Positions 34,955 to 44,686 of a DNA stretch of 64,000 nucleotides are shown one piece after another. The stretch comes from Pseudomonas paraversuta (GTDB lineage: Bacteria; Pseudomonadota; Gammaproteobacteria; Pseudomonadales; Pseudomonadaceae). The stretch spans positions 558,001 through 622,000 of the forward strand of contig NZ_CAJFCL010000001.1 of the NCBI RefSeq assembly GCF_904063065.1, in the 5' to 3' direction. The notes under the pieces are model-generated. The model ran no database searches. It was not told where the DNA came from and was given only the letters and a program-made list of their open reading frames with translations. The position numbers and the translations under genes are program-made. Each line of letters begins with the position of its first letter. The stretch's first letter is position 1.

Positions 34955-35433
34955 GACAGGGCTTTTTCAATCGCCTGAATAACCGTCGCATCGTCCGGTG
35001 CGGTACGCGGTGAAAAGCGTTCGAGCACGCGGCCGTCCGGCCCCACCAGAAATTTCTCGAAGTTCCAGCTGATGTCACCCGGGAACTCTGCCCCTTCGCC
35101 GGCCAGCAAGCGATACAGTTGATGACGCTCCGGACCGTTTACGTCCAGCTTGGCGCTCAGTTCGAAAGTCACGCCATAGTTCAGGCTGCAAAATTCGCGG
35201 ATTTGCTCTTCAGTGCCCGGTTCTTGCCCGGCGAACTGGTTGCAGGGCACCCCCAGCACCCTGAAGCCCCTGGCCTTGTACTGCTGATAAAGGTTTTCCA
35301 GCGCGGCATATTGCGGGGTCAATCCACATTTCGAGGCAACGTTCACCACCAGCACAACCTGGTCTTTGAAGGTTTCCAGGAGCAGCGGCTTGCCGTCCAG
35401 TGCGTGGAGATTAAGTTCGTGAAAAGCGCTCAT
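34951..35433 (-). CDS. glutathione peroxidase family protein (thiol peroxidase type)
   Basis: 160 residues from the ATG at 35433; further upstream codons are not native. The peroxidatic motif NVASKCGLTPQY has Cys36 where mammalian enzymes have selenocysteine, followed by the Gln and Trp of the catalytic set (CNQFAGQEPG and ISWNFEKFLVGPDG). Bacterial members such as BtuE often use thioredoxin rather than glutathione as reductant. It detoxifies peroxides in the cytoplasm or periplasm; no signal peptide is present. Confidence 0.93.
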   Translation of the reverse strand: MSAFHELNLHALDGKPLLLETFKDQVVLVVNVASKCGLTPQYAALENLYQQYKARGFRVLGVPCNQFAGQEPGTEEQIREFCSLNYGVTFELSAKLDVNGPERHQLYRLLAGEGAEFPGDISWNFEKFLVGPDGRVLERFSPRTAPDDATVIQAIEKALS

Positions 35434-35508
35434 GACAAACTCCTGAATTCCCGGGCCATGTATAAACAATCGCCTGAAGTGCCGATTGCCATATTCTTCA
35501 AAAAGCAA

Positions 35509-35532
35509 AAAGGCGCCCGTAGGCGCCTTTTT
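35509..35532 (-). terminator. rho-independent terminator between slyD and the peroxidase gene
   Basis: AAAGGCGCC, CGT loop, AGGCGCCTTTTT. The A run on the left reads as a T tract on the minus strand, ending the slyD transcript before it reaches the peroxidase gene. Confidence 0.88.
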
Positions 35533-35566
35533 CTGGCTAGCTCGCAATTGAGCGTAGCAGCAGTGA

Positions 35567-36052
35567 TCAGTGCTGATGACCGCCTTCACCGTGCACGTGA
35601 CCGTGAGCAACTTCTTCTTCGCTCGCGTCACGTACAGCAACAACCTTGACCTTGAAGGTCAGGCGCTGGCCTGCCAACGGGTGGTTGCCGTCTACAGTTA
35701 CGTCGTCACCGTCCAGATCACGGATAGTCACGATCTGCATCTGGCCGTCCGGCGCGGAAGCGTGGAACTGCATGCCCACTTCCAGTGTGTCTACGCCTTC
35801 GAACATGCTGGCGCTCAAGGTGCTGACCAGTTCGGCAGAGTACTCGCCGTAAGCGTCTTCAGGTTCAACGGTCACTGTCAGTTCTTCACCAACGGCCTTG
35901 CCGTCAAGCGCCTTTTCCAGACCCGGAATGATGTTACCTGCGCCTTGCAGGTAAACCAGCGGTGCACCGCCGGCAGAGCTATCGATGACATCACCATCGT
36001 CGTTGGTCAGGGTATATTCGATGGAGACAGCCTTGTTGGCGGCGATCGTCAT
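35567..36052 (-). CDS. slyD: FKBP-type peptidyl-prolyl isomerase, SlyD
   Basis: 161 residues from the ATG at 36052. The FKBP half-barrel (VSIEYTLTNDDGDVIDSS, GAGNIIPGLEKALDG) contains the inserted flap chaperone domain (residues about 65-125), and the C terminus is rich in His (HGHVHGEGGHQH), which binds nickel and other metals. SlyD assists folding and metal insertion. The His tail is shorter than in E. coli. A terminator follows. Confidence 0.95.
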   Translation of the reverse strand: MTIAANKAVSIEYTLTNDDGDVIDSSAGGAPLVYLQGAGNIIPGLEKALDGKAVGEELTVTVEPEDAYGEYSAELVSTLSASMFEGVDTLEVGMQFHASAPDGQMQIVTIRDLDGDDVTVDGNHPLAGQRLTFKVKVVAVRDASEEEVAHGHVHGEGGHQH

Positions 36053-36144
36053 GGGGCGAGACCTTTTGCAAAAAAATAAGTGAGTTCGCAAGTCTAACCA
36101 AGCAATCGCCCGAAAGCGAATACAACAAAGACCAACGGATAACT

Positions 36145-36360
36145 TTGAAAACTTCAACGATCATTGGCTGGCGTCAAGATGAAGAGCAGCACTGGGTCGC
36201 AGTGTTGTCATGTGGCCATACCCAGCACCTTCGTCACCAGCCACCCTGGCAATCCAGGCCCTGGGTCCTTGACCCGCAGCAACGCCAGAAAAAAATAGGT
36301 CAGCCCTTTACCTGTGGCTGGTGTGCTCAAGACGCAGATAGCGCTAATCTTGGCAATTGA
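36145..36360 (+). CDS. DUF3565-type small zinc-ribbon-like protein
   Basis: 71 residues starting from TTG at 36145 (no in-frame ATG or GTG fits before GWRQDEE). It has LSCGHTQHLRHQPPW and FTCGWC, a CxH plus CxxC set that could bind zinc, and matches DUF3565, a conserved small protein of unknown role in pseudomonads. It lies just upstream of pta (60 bp), on the same strand. Confidence 0.8.
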   Translation: MKTSTIIGWRQDEEQHWVAVLSCGHTQHLRHQPPWQSRPWVLDPQQRQKKIGQPFTCGWCAQDADSANLGN

Positions 36361-36419
36361 TTCAGGCACCCGTCCCGCACATCGGACGCTGCCCTGCACT
36401 GCCACGTCAGGAAGCTCGC

Positions 36420-38519
36420 ATGCAAACTTTCTTTATTGCCCCCACTGATTTCGGTGTGGGCCTGACATCTATTAGCCTCGGACTGGTTCGCACGCTGGAG
36501 CGCGCGGGGTTGAAAGTCGGCTTTTTCAAGCCGATTGCCCAGCCGCATCCGGGTGATATCGGCCCTGAGCGCTCGACCGAACTGATCGCCCGCACCCACG
36601 GTCTCAAGCCGCCAACCCCTTTGGGACTGGCCCATGTGGAACGCATGCTGGGTGACGGCCAACTGGATGAACTGCTCGAAGAAATCATCAGCCTTTATCA
36701 AGAAGCAGCCATTGGTAAAGATGTACTGATCGTTGAGGGCATGGTGCCCACCCGCACCGCCAGTTACGCCGCACGGGTCAACCTGCACCTGGCCAAGAGC
36801 CTGGATGCCGAGGTGATTCTGGTGTCGGCCCCGGAAAACGAAGTGCTGACCGAGCTCTCCGGCCGGGTTGAATTGCAGGCACAGTTGTTTGGTGGCCCCA
36901 AAGATCCGAAAGTGCTGGGCGTGATCCTCAACAAGGTGCGCACCGACGAAAGCATGGAAGTTTTTTCGGCGCGCCTCAAAGAGCACTCGCCGTTGCTGCG
37001 CAGTGGCGATTTCAGACTGCTGGGCTGCATTCCTTACCAACCCGAACTCAACGCGCCACGCACCCGCGACGTGGCCGACCTGCTGGGTGCCCAGGTGCTG
37101 AATGCCGGGGACTACGAAACCCGGCGCATGTCGAAAATCATTCTGTGCGCCCGCACCGTACTCAACACCTTGCAACTGCTCAAACCCGGGGTGCTGGTGG
37201 TTACCCCCGGCGATCGCGATGACATTATTCTGGCTGTCAGCCTGGCGGCCATGAATGGCGTGCCGCTGGCCGGGCTGCTGCTGACCAGCGACACCAAGCC
37301 CGACCCGCGCCTTATGGAACTGTGCCGTGGCGCGCTGCAGGCCGGGCTGCCGGTGCTGTCAGTGAGTACAGGGTCCTATGACACGGCGAACCAGCTCAAC
37401 CAGCTGAACAAGGAAATCCCGATTGATGACCGCGAGCGCGCGCAAATCATCACCGACTTTGTTGCCGGCCATCTGGACGCCAACTGGCTGCATCAACGCT
37501 GCGGCACCCCGCGGGAAATGCGCCTGACCCCGGCGGTGTTCCGCTATCAACTGATCCAGCGGGCCCAGCAAGCCAACAAGCGCATCGTCCTGCCCGAGGG
37601 CAGCGAGCCATTGACCGTGCAGGCGGCTGCCATTTGCCATGCCCGCGGAATTGCCCGCTGCGTATTGCTGGCCAAACCTGAAGAGGTTCTGGCAGTGGCC
37701 AAGGCCCACGGTTTCGAGCTGCCTGAGGGGCTGGAGACTCTGGACCCGGATCTGATTCGCGGGCGTTACGTCGAACCGATGGTGGCACTGCGTAAAACCA
37801 AAAGTATCAATGCGCCGATGGCCGAGCAACAGCTGGAAGACACCGTGGTGATCGGCACCATGATGCTGGCCCTGGACGAAGTGGACGGGCTGGTTTCCGG
37901 GGTTATTCACTCGACCGCCAACACCATCCGCCCGGCCCTGCAACTGATCAAGACGGCACCGGGCTGCACCCTGGTGTCATCGGTGTTCTTCATGCTGTTT
38001 CCCGAACAAGTGCTGGTATATGGCGACTGCGTGATGAACCCGCATCCGTCCGCCAGTGAACTGGCCGAAATTGCCTTGCAAAGCGCCGACTCGGCCGCCG
38101 CCTTCGGCATTACCCCGCGGGTGGCAATGATCAGCTACTCCAGCGGCGAATCGGCCAGTGGCGAAGAGGTCGAAAAAGTACGCGAAGCCACCCTGCTGGC
38201 CCATGAGGCCCAGCATTCATTGCTGATCGACGGGCCTCTGCAATATGACGCCGCTGCCAATGAAGCGGTCGCCAGACAACTGGCCCCCGACAGCAAAGTG
38301 GCGGGCCGGGCGACGGTCTTTGTGTTCCCTGACCTGAACACCGGCAACACCACGCACAAGGCGGTACAGCGCAGCGCCGATTGCGTCAGCCTTGGGCCTA
38401 TGCTGCAAGGTCTGCGCAAACCGGTAAATGATCTGCCTCGCGGCGCGCAAGTCGACGACATTGTCTACACCATCGCCCTCACGGCGATTCAAGCCGCCAA
38501 CCGACCTATGGATGTGTAA
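36420..38519 (+). CDS. pta: phosphate acetyltransferase, long form
   Basis: 699 residues from the ATG at 36420. The N-terminal part is a BioD-like P-loop domain (MQTFFIAPTDFGVGLTSISLG), the middle is a DRTGG domain (about residues 215-330), and the C-terminal phosphotransacetylase domain (about 375-699) includes RIVLPEGSEPLTVQAA and the active-site SYSSGESASGEEVEKV. It interconverts acetyl-CoA and acetyl phosphate. No ackA is adjacent in this window. The acyltransferase gene starts on the base after its stop. Confidence 0.95.
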   Translation: MQTFFIAPTDFGVGLTSISLGLVRTLERAGLKVGFFKPIAQPHPGDIGPERSTELIARTHGLKPPTPLGLAHVERMLGDGQLDELLEEIISLYQEAAIGKDVLIVEGMVPTRTASYAARVNLHLAKSLDAEVILVSAPENEVLTELSGRVELQAQLFGGPKDPKVLGVILNKVRTDESMEVFSARLKEHSPLLRSGDFRLLGCIPYQPELNAPRTRDVADLLGAQVLNAGDYETRRMSKIILCARTVLNTLQLLKPGVLVVTPGDRDDIILAVSLAAMNGVPLAGLLLTSDTKPDPRLMELCRGALQAGLPVLSVSTGSYDTANQLNQLNKEIPIDDRERAQIITDFVAGHLDANWLHQRCGTPREMRLTPAVFRYQLIQRAQQANKRIVLPEGSEPLTVQAAAICHARGIARCVLLAKPEEVLAVAKAHGFELPEGLETLDPDLIRGRYVEPMVALRKTKSINAPMAEQQLEDTVVIGTMMLALDEVDGLVSGVIHSTANTIRPALQLIKTAPGCTLVSSVFFMLFPEQVLVYGDCVMNPHPSASELAEIALQSADSAAAFGITPRVAMISYSSGESASGEEVEKVREATLLAHEAQHSLLIDGPLQYDAAANEAVARQLAPDSKVAGRATVFVFPDLNTGNTTHKAVQRSADCVSLGPMLQGLRKPVNDLPRGAQVDDIVYTIALTAIQAANRPMDV

Positions 38520-39425
38520 ATGCTGGATTTCCTGCCTGCGCCGTTACGCGGCGTCATCGCTTCATTGCTACTGGCGATCAACACTATCCTGTGTTGCACG
38601 CCGCTGTTCGTAGTTGCCATTTTCAAGCTGTGCCTGCCATTCCCGGCGGCGCAGCGTGTGACCGACGAGTTGATGCGCCGGATCCACGAAGCCTGGGTCA
38701 GCAACAATTCGCGCTGGATGGATTTACTGCGCAAGACCCGCTGGCATATCGAAGGCCTTGAGGGGCTGGACTACCAGCACTCCTACCTGATCACCAGCAA
38801 CCACCAGAGCTGGGTTGACATCATGGTGCTGCAGTACGTGCTCAACAAACGTATTCGTCCGCTCAAGTTCTTCCTCAAGCAGGAGCTGATCTGGGTCCCG
38901 GTGATCGGTCTGGCGTGGTGGGCTCTGGGCTTCCCGTTCATGAAGCGCTACACCAAGGCTTACCTGGACAAACACCCGGAGAAAAAAGGCGCGGACCTGG
39001 CCACCACCCGTAAAACCTGCGCCAAGTTTAAAAACCAGTCGGTAGCGATTTTCAATTTCGTTGAAGGCACACGCTTTACCGAGGCCAAACACGCGCAGCA
39101 GAACTCTCCGTTTCGCTACCTGCTCAAGCCCAAGGCCGGCGGCATTGCCTTTGTCCTGGATGCGATGGGCGAACAGCTGCAATCGATCATCAACGTGACG
39201 ATCCACTACCCAGGCGGCAGACCGGGTTATTGGGATCTGCTGTGCGGCAACGTGCGGGAGGTGGTGGTGGATTTCGAAGAGCTGAGAATCCCGGCCGGGT
39301 TTATCGGTAAAAACTACGACCAGGACCCTGAGTACAAGCGGGCGTTTCAGAGCTGGATCAATACCTTGTGGGAAAACAAGGACCGGCTGCTGGACGAGTT
39401 GCATCGCAAATACCCCGGCGCCTGA
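38520..39425 (+). CDS. PlsC-type acyltransferase (YihG-like)
   Basis: 301 residues; the ATG directly follows the pta TAA, so translation is coupled. One N-terminal membrane helix, the catalytic HX4D motif (NHQSWVD, His95/Asp100) and the EGTR motif (FVEGTRFTEAKH, near residue 180) identify a lysophosphatidic-acid-type acyltransferase. The E. coli homologue YihG transfers acyl chains to lysophosphatidate, and the pta pairing may reflect acyl-CoA supply. Inner membrane-associated. Product specificity is inferred. Confidence 0.9.
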   Translation: MLDFLPAPLRGVIASLLLAINTILCCTPLFVVAIFKLCLPFPAAQRVTDELMRRIHEAWVSNNSRWMDLLRKTRWHIEGLEGLDYQHSYLITSNHQSWVDIMVLQYVLNKRIRPLKFFLKQELIWVPVIGLAWWALGFPFMKRYTKAYLDKHPEKKGADLATTRKTCAKFKNQSVAIFNFVEGTRFTEAKHAQQNSPFRYLLKPKAGGIAFVLDAMGEQLQSIINVTIHYPGGRPGYWDLLCGNVREVVVDFEELRIPAGFIGKNYDQDPEYKRAFQSWINTLWENKDRLLDELHRKYPGA

Positions 39426-39456
39426 GCTATCCCCATGCTCGCGTGCCCGAAATAGA

Positions 39457-39480
39457 TCGCGAGCAAGCTCGCTCCTGCAG
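39457..39480. repeat. single REP unit, family B
   Basis: TCGCGAGCAAGCTCGCTCC, followed by TGCAG, is one half of the inverted pairs seen at 8504 and 31509. It stands alone after the acyltransferase gene. Confidence 0.85.
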
Positions 39481-39500
39481 AGGGGAAATACACGCGCATA

Positions 39501-39538
39501 AAAAAGCCCGCCACCGAGTACTCGGTGGCGGGCTTTTT
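39501..39538. terminator. bidirectional rho-independent terminator
   Basis: A perfect 38-base palindrome: AAAAAGCCCGCCACCGAG followed by its inverse, with no unpaired loop bases in sequence. It lies between the convergent acyltransferase gene and cysNC and would end both transcripts. Confidence 0.95.
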
Positions 39539-39546
39539 CGTACGGC

Positions 39547-41445
39547 TTAGATAGCGCCGTGTTTGCGCAACAGTTCCAGTACCAGCTTCACACTTTCATC
39601 CAGCGACAGCGATTGCGTATTGACCACCAGATCGGCATTCAACGGCACGTCATACGGGAAAGATTCTCCCGGGATGTTATCGCCACCGGCTGCATACAGC
39701 CCTTGCGGGTCACGCTCGGCACATACGGCCGGAGATGCCTGCACATAGACGGTCAGCAGGCGATCATCACCGATCAGTGCCTTGGACTCTTCACGGCCCA
39801 GGGCATCCGGAGCCACGAACGCGGCCAGGGTCAACAAACCGGCTTCGTTGAACTGACGCGCCACATGGGCAGCACGACGCCAGTTCTCGGTACGCCCGGC
39901 ACGATCCTGGGGCAAGCCCTTGTTCAGGTCGTGGCGCAGGTTCTGGCCATCCAGCACGAACACCGCACGCCCCATATCGAACAGCTTGCGCTCAACGGCG
40001 TAGGCCAGGGTGCTTTTGCCCGCCCCGGAGAGACCGCTGAACAGCACGGTGGCCGGTTGCTGGCCAAAACGCTGGGCCCGCTCCTCGGTGGTCACATGGG
40101 CCAGTTCGCCATGATGGGTCGCGCTGCCATGGCTCTGCGGCTGGGCGACAATCATGCCCGCGCCGACGGTGCCGTTGGTCAGGCGATCGATAATAATGAA
40201 TGAGCCCGTGGTGCGGTTGCTGGCATAGCCATCCAGCGCAATCGGTGCATCGAGGCTGATCCTGACCTTACCGATCTCGTTCAGCTGCAAGGCACTGGCC
40301 GGGCCTTCTTCCAGGGTGTTTACATCGACCTTGTTGACGATGCTGGCGATCGAACCCGGCACATAGCTGGTGGCACGCTTGATGTCGTATTTCTTGCCCG
40401 GCAACATCGGCTCTTCAGCCATCCACACCAGCATGGCCTCAAAGTTGTCGGTCACCAGCGGCTGGTTGTCGGCATGCACCAACAAGTCGCCACGGGAGAT
40501 GTCGATCTCGTCTTCCATGGTCAGCGTCACCGCCTGACCCGGACCGGCGTGTTCCAGCTCACCTTCAAAGGTGACGATGGATTTGACCCGGCTGCTCTTG
40601 CCCGACGGCAGCACCACAATTTCGTCGCCCTTGCGCACGATGCCACTGGCCAGCGTACCGGCAAAGCCACGGAAGTTCAGGTTTGGACGGTTCACGTACT
40701 GCACCGGGAAGCGCAGGTCGGTGAGGTTGCGATCGGCCGCCACTTCAACGGTCTCAAGAATTTCCATCAGCGACTGGCCGGTGTACCACGGCGAGCGCTC
40801 GCTTTTGTTCACCACGTTGTCGCCCTTGAGGGCAGACATCGGCACAAAGTGCATGCTGGTGGGCTTCATCTGCAAGCCTTCGGCGAACTTCAGGTAATCG
40901 GCCTTGATCGACTCGAAAACACCCTGATCGAAGTCCTTGAGGTCCATCTTGTTGATGGCCACCACGATGTGTTTGATGCCCAGCAACGAAGCGATGAAGC
41001 TGTGGCGACGGGTCTGGGTCTGCACGCCGTAACGGGCATCCACCAGAATGATCGCCAGGTCACAGGTCGAAGCACCGGTGGCCATGTTGCGGGTGTACTG
41101 CTCATGGCCCGGGGTGTCGGCAATGATGAATTTACGCTTGGCGGTCGAGAAATAACGGTACGCCACGTCAATGGTGATGCCCTGCTCGCGCTCGGCTTGC
41201 AGACCGTCCACCAGCAGCGCCAGGTCGATGTCGTCACCGGTGGTGCCGCTCTTTTTCGAGTCACGGGTGATGGCTTCCAGGTGATCTTCGTAGATCATCT
41301 TGGAGTCGTGCAGCAGGCGCCCGATGAGGGTGCTCTTGCCGTCGTCGACGTTGCCGCAGGTCAGAAAGCGCAACATCTCTTTGCGCTCGTGCTGGCCCAG
41401 GTAGGCGAGGATGTCCTCGCTGATCAAATCAGATACATGCGACAT
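39547..41445 (-). CDS. cysNC: sulfate adenylyltransferase subunit 1/APS kinase fusion
   Basis: 632 residues. The N-terminal EF-Tu-like GTPase part (CysN) has the P loop GNVDDGKST (residues 31-39), the [16 protein letters not shown] switch and NKMD. The C-terminal part (from about 460) is APS kinase (CysC), with GLSGAGKST at about 471-479. The GTPase activates ATP sulfurylase (CysD) and the kinase converts APS to PAPS. The fused form is usual in Pseudomonas. 9 bp after cysD. Confidence 0.97.
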   Translation of the reverse strand: MSHVSDLISEDILAYLGQHERKEMLRFLTCGNVDDGKSTLIGRLLHDSKMIYEDHLEAITRDSKKSGTTGDDIDLALLVDGLQAEREQGITIDVAYRYFSTAKRKFIIADTPGHEQYTRNMATGASTCDLAIILVDARYGVQTQTRRHSFIASLLGIKHIVVAINKMDLKDFDQGVFESIKADYLKFAEGLQMKPTSMHFVPMSALKGDNVVNKSERSPWYTGQSLMEILETVEVAADRNLTDLRFPVQYVNRPNLNFRGFAGTLASGIVRKGDEIVVLPSGKSSRVKSIVTFEGELEHAGPGQAVTLTMEDEIDISRGDLLVHADNQPLVTDNFEAMLVWMAEEPMLPGKKYDIKRATSYVPGSIASIVNKVDVNTLEEGPASALQLNEIGKVRISLDAPIALDGYASNRTTGSFIIIDRLTNGTVGAGMIVAQPQSHGSATHHGELAHVTTEERAQRFGQQPATVLFSGLSGAGKSTLAYAVERKLFDMGRAVFVLDGQNLRHDLNKGLPQDRAGRTENWRRAAHVARQFNEAGLLTLAAFVAPDALGREESKALIGDDRLLTVYVQASPAVCAERDPQGLYAAGGDNIPGESFPYDVPLNADLVVNTQSLSLDESVKLVLELLRKHGAI

Positions 41446-41454
41446 GACAACCCC

Positions 41455-42372
41455 TTAGAAATAACCCTGACGTTTTTTATCTTCCATCGAGCCGGCACCA
41501 TCGTGATCGATGACTCGGCCCTGGCGCTCGGAAGTTCGGGTCAGGAGCATTTCCTGGATGATGTCGGTCAGGGTTTCAGCCTCGGACTCCACCGCGCCGG
41601 TCAGCGGGTAGCAGCCAAGCGTACGAAAACGGACCTTTTTCTTGACGATGCGAGCCTTGTCTTCGTCAGACAGGTGCTCAAGGATGCGCTCGTCGTCGAT
41701 CATGATCAGGGTGCCGTTCTTCTCGATCACATCGCGTTCGGCCGCGAAGTACAGGGGCACAATAGGAATGCCTTCGAGATAGATGTACTGCCAGATATCG
41801 AGTTCGGTCCAGTTCGACAACGGGAACACGCGAATCGATTCGCCCTTGTTGACGTTGCCGTTGTAAACGTTCCACAACTCGGGGCGCTGGTTTTTCGGAT
41901 CCCAGCGGTGCTTGCTGTCGCGGAAAGAGTACACGCGCTCTTTGGCACGGGACTTTTCTTCGTCGCGGCGCGCGCCACCAAAGGCGGCATCAAAACCGTA
42001 TTTGTCCAGCGCCTGCTTGAGACCCTCAGTCTTCATGATATCGGTGTGCTTGGCGCTGCCGTGGGTGAAGGGGTTGATCCCTTGCGCCACGCCGTCCGGG
42101 TTGACGTGAGTGATCAGGTCCAGGCCCAGCTCGGCAACCATCTTGTCGCGAAAGCGGTACATCTCCTGGAATTTCCACTGGGTGTCGACATGCATCACCG
42201 GAAACGGCAGCTTGCCTGGGAAAAACGCCTTGCGTGCAAGGTGCAACATCACGGCAGAATCTTTACCGATCGAGTACAGCATCACCGGGTTATCGAACTC
42301 GGCTGCCACCTCGCGGATGATGTGGATGCTTTCCGCCTCCAGCTGTTTCAGGTGCGTCAGTTTGTCGACCAT
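41455..42372 (-). CDS. cysD: sulfate adenylyltransferase subunit 2
   Basis: 305 residues. The PP-loop motif [14 protein letters not shown] and the family patterns [16 protein letters not shown] and [16 protein letters not shown] are intact. It makes APS from sulfate and ATP in a complex with CysN. First gene of cysD-cysNC. A 232-bp gap separates it from the Nif3 gene, also on the minus strand; a promoter is expected there. Confidence 0.97.
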   Translation of the reverse strand: MVDKLTHLKQLEAESIHIIREVAAEFDNPVMLYSIGKDSAVMLHLARKAFFPGKLPFPVMHVDTQWKFQEMYRFRDKMVAELGLDLITHVNPDGVAQGINPFTHGSAKHTDIMKTEGLKQALDKYGFDAAFGGARRDEEKSRAKERVYSFRDSKHRWDPKNQRPELWNVYNGNVNKGESIRVFPLSNWTELDIWQYIYLEGIPIVPLYFAAERDVIEKNGTLIMIDDERILEHLSDEDKARIVKKKVRFRTLGCYPLTGAVESEAETLTDIIQEMLLTRTSERQGRVIDHDGAGSMEDKKRQGYF

Positions 42373-42514
42373 GGCTACTCACGAAAGCTATCTTATGAAC
42401 GGCCTGCGGGCCGTGTTCGAGGGGAGAATCCTAGCACAGCGCTCTCTTCTATTGAGGGCGCCAACTAGATCGAAACGGTCTAAGAATAGATCGACGAGTT
42501 TGCCTCTTTACCTC

Positions 42515-42538
42515 TGCTGGAGCGAGCTTGCCTCGCGA
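42515..42538. repeat. single REP unit, family B variant
   Basis: GGAGCGAGCTTGCCTCGCGA, the same extra-C form as the left arm at 10523. It lies in the gap between cysD and the Nif3 gene, upstream of the cysD promoter region. Confidence 0.82.
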
Positions 42539-42604
42539 TGTTTTGATCTTGAAAGCCCGCGGGCAATCGAGTGCCGACCGGCTGCTCCCCAGAGGGCATA
42601 AGGG

Positions 42605-43363
42605 TTAAATCGGGTTCGGACAGTCGATGAACAAATGTTCAAGGGCAAAGCGGCGGGCCAGGTAGTCACCCAGGGCTTGCACACCATAACGCTCGGTGGC
42701 GTGATGGCCGGCAGCAATGAAACTGATGTCGTTTTCCCGGGCACTGTGGAAAGTTTGCTCCGACGCTTCGCCGCTCAGGTACAGATCAACCCCGGCCAGT
42801 ACCGCCTGATCGATGTAACCCTGACCGCCACCGGTACACCAGCCTACGCGGCGAATCATTGCACTGCCTTCAATCAGCAACGGCTCACGGCCCAGGGCTT
42901 CTTGCACGCGGCGGGCAAAATCACGGGCCGTCACCGGCTCGGCCAAAGAACCCACCAGCCCCACCACTTTGGTGTTGTTCGGGTCCAGCGGCCCTTCAAC
43001 AGTGATGTCCAGCTGCCGCGCCAGTTGCACGTTATTGCCAACCTCGGGGTGCAGGTCGAGGGGCAGGTGATACGCCAGCAGGCTGATATCGTGTTTGAGC
43101 AAGGTTTTGAGGCGGCGCTGCTTCATCCCGGTGATGCAGGGGTCTTCGCCCTTCCAGAAGTAACCGTGGTGCACCAGCACCAGATCGGCCTGGGCCTCGA
43201 CTGCCGCATCCAGCAACGCCTGGCTGGCGGTCACGCCGCTGACGATTCGCAGCACTTGTGGCCGGCCCTCGACCTGCAGCCCGTTGGGGCAGTAATCGCT
43301 GATTGCAGCGCAGTTCAGGTAACGATTTGCTTCTTCTACCAGTGTGCTCAGGGCAACAGCCAT
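42605..43363 (-). CDS. Nif3-like dinuclear metal centre protein (YbgI family)
   Basis: 252 residues. The metal-binding histidines appear in VLVHHGYFWKGED and in the C-terminal ISFIAAGHHATERYGV, and AVAALSTLVEEAN leads the protein. Family members form hexameric rings with two metal ions; suggested roles include GTP cyclohydrolase-like hydrolysis, but function is not settled. In Pseudomonas this gene is next to algW, which is divergent from it here. Confidence 0.92.
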   Translation of the reverse strand: MAVALSTLVEEANRYLNCAAISDYCPNGLQVEGRPQVLRIVSGVTASQALLDAAVEAQADLVLVHHGYFWKGEDPCITGMKQRRLKTLLKHDISLLAYHLPLDLHPEVGNNVQLARQLDITVEGPLDPNNTKVVGLVGSLAEPVTARDFARRVQEALGREPLLIEGSAMIRRVGWCTGGGQGYIDQAVLAGVDLYLSGEASEQTFHSARENDISFIAAGHHATERYGVQALGDYLARRFALEHLFIDCPNPI

Positions 43364-43464
43364 AAAAGACTCCTAAATATAGCGTTCAGAGGCGTTCGGC
43401 CCTCGTATAATGGCCGCCATTATGGGCCGTCAAGATGGCTCTGCAACCTTCAGGACTGAGTTCA

Positions 43465-44622
43465 ATGTTTAAGGCTTTGCGTTATTCCGGCTGGCCACTA
43501 CTGGCGGGCGTGCTTGTCGCCATGCTGATTATTCAGCGCTACCCGCAGTGGGTCGGGTTGCCGAGCCAGGACGTCAATCTGCAGCAGGCCCCGCAAACCA
43601 CTTACGTGCAGCAGGGCCCGGTCACCTATGCCGACGCCGTGACCCGCGCGGCGCCCGCTGTGGCCAACCTGTACACCACCAAGGTGGTGAACAAAAACGC
43701 CAAGCCCCTGTTCGAAGATCCGCAGTTCCGGCACTTCTTCGGCAATAACGCGCCCAAGCAAAAACGCATGGAGTCCAGCCTGGGTTCGGCGGTCATCATG
43801 AGCCCCGAGGGCTATTTGCTGACCAACAACCACGTGGTAACGGGCGCCGACCAGATTGTGGTGGCACTCAAGGACGGCCGCGAAACATTGGCCCGGGTGA
43901 TTGGCAGCGATCCGGAAACAGACCTGGCGGTTCTCAAGATCGATTTGAAAAACTTGCCGGCGATCACCATCGGCCGCTCGGACACCCTGCGCATTGGTGA
44001 CATCGCCCTGGCGATCGGTAACCCGTTCGGGGTCGGCCAGACCACTACCATGGGCATCATCAGTGCCACCGGCCGCAATCAGTTGGGGCTGAATAACTAT
44101 GAAGACTTCATTCAGACGGACGCCGCGATCAACCCCGGCAACTCCGGTGGTGCACTGGTGGATGCCAATGGCAACCTGACCGGCATCAACACTGCAATCT
44201 TCTCCAAGTCCGGCGGTTCACAAGGCATAGGCTTTGCGATCCCGATCAACCTGGCGATGGAAGTCATGAAGTCGATCATCGAACACGGGCAAGTGATTCG
44301 GGGCTGGCTGGGGATTGAGGTGCAGCCGTTGACTGCTGAGCTGGCCGAGTCCTTTGGCCTGGCCGGACGCACGGGGATTGTGGTGGCGGGGATTTTCCGT
44401 GACGGCCCGGCGCAGAAAGCCGGCCTGCAACTGGGCGATGTGATCTTGAGCATTGACGGTGCACCGGCCAGCGACGGCCGCCGCTCAATGAATCAAGTGG
44501 CGCGCATCAAGCCTTCGGACAAGGTGTCGATAGTCGTCATGCGCAATGGCAAAGAGATCAAGCTCACCGCCGAGGTTGGCCTGCGTCCACCGCAAGAGCA
44601 GCCGCCGCAGCAAGAGGAATAA
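43465..44622 (+). CDS. algW: AlgW/DegS-type periplasmic serine protease
   Basis: 385 residues from the ATG at 43465 (an upstream start at 43435 adds ten residues). One N-terminal membrane anchor (about 8-25), a trypsin-like protease domain with His123 (TNNHVV), Asp153 (ETDLAVL) and Ser227 (NPGNSGGAL), and one PDZ domain (about residues 280-370) are present. DegS-type proteases cleave the anti-sigma factor MucA/RseA when misfolded outer membrane proteins bind the PDZ domain, releasing AlgU/RpoE. Proline-rich tail QEQPPQQEE. Confidence 0.95.
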   Translation: MFKALRYSGWPLLAGVLVAMLIIQRYPQWVGLPSQDVNLQQAPQTTYVQQGPVTYADAVTRAAPAVANLYTTKVVNKNAKPLFEDPQFRHFFGNNAPKQKRMESSLGSAVIMSPEGYLLTNNHVVTGADQIVVALKDGRETLARVIGSDPETDLAVLKIDLKNLPAITIGRSDTLRIGDIALAIGNPFGVGQTTTMGIISATGRNQLGLNNYEDFIQTDAAINPGNSGGALVDANGNLTGINTAIFSKSGGSQGIGFAIPINLAMEVMKSIIEHGQVIRGWLGIEVQPLTAELAESFGLAGRTGIVVAGIFRDGPAQKAGLQLGDVILSIDGAPASDGRRSMNQVARIKPSDKVSIVVMRNGKEIKLTAEVGLRPPQEQPPQQEE

Positions 44623-44623
44623 C

Positions 44624-44686
44624 CTGCAGGAGCGAGCCTGCCCGCGATCTTTTAAAAACTCGCGAGCAGGAGAGCAGGTTTACAGG
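44624..44686. repeat. degenerate REP inverted pair, family B
   Basis: The left copy reads CTGCAGGAGCGAGCCTGCC and the right copy CTCGCGAGCAGGAGAGCAG, so the inverse relationship is only partial. It looks like a decayed member of the pair family, between algW and the convergent hisC. Confidence 0.65.

Noticed and set aside
40474..42468. A 664-codon open frame on the plus strand, antisense to cysNC and cysD
   Set aside because: The sequence is fully explained by the strongly conserved CysN, CysC and CysD proteins on the other strand. The antisense frame has low-complexity, His-, Gln- and Val-rich content without motifs, a common shadow in GC-rich genomes.
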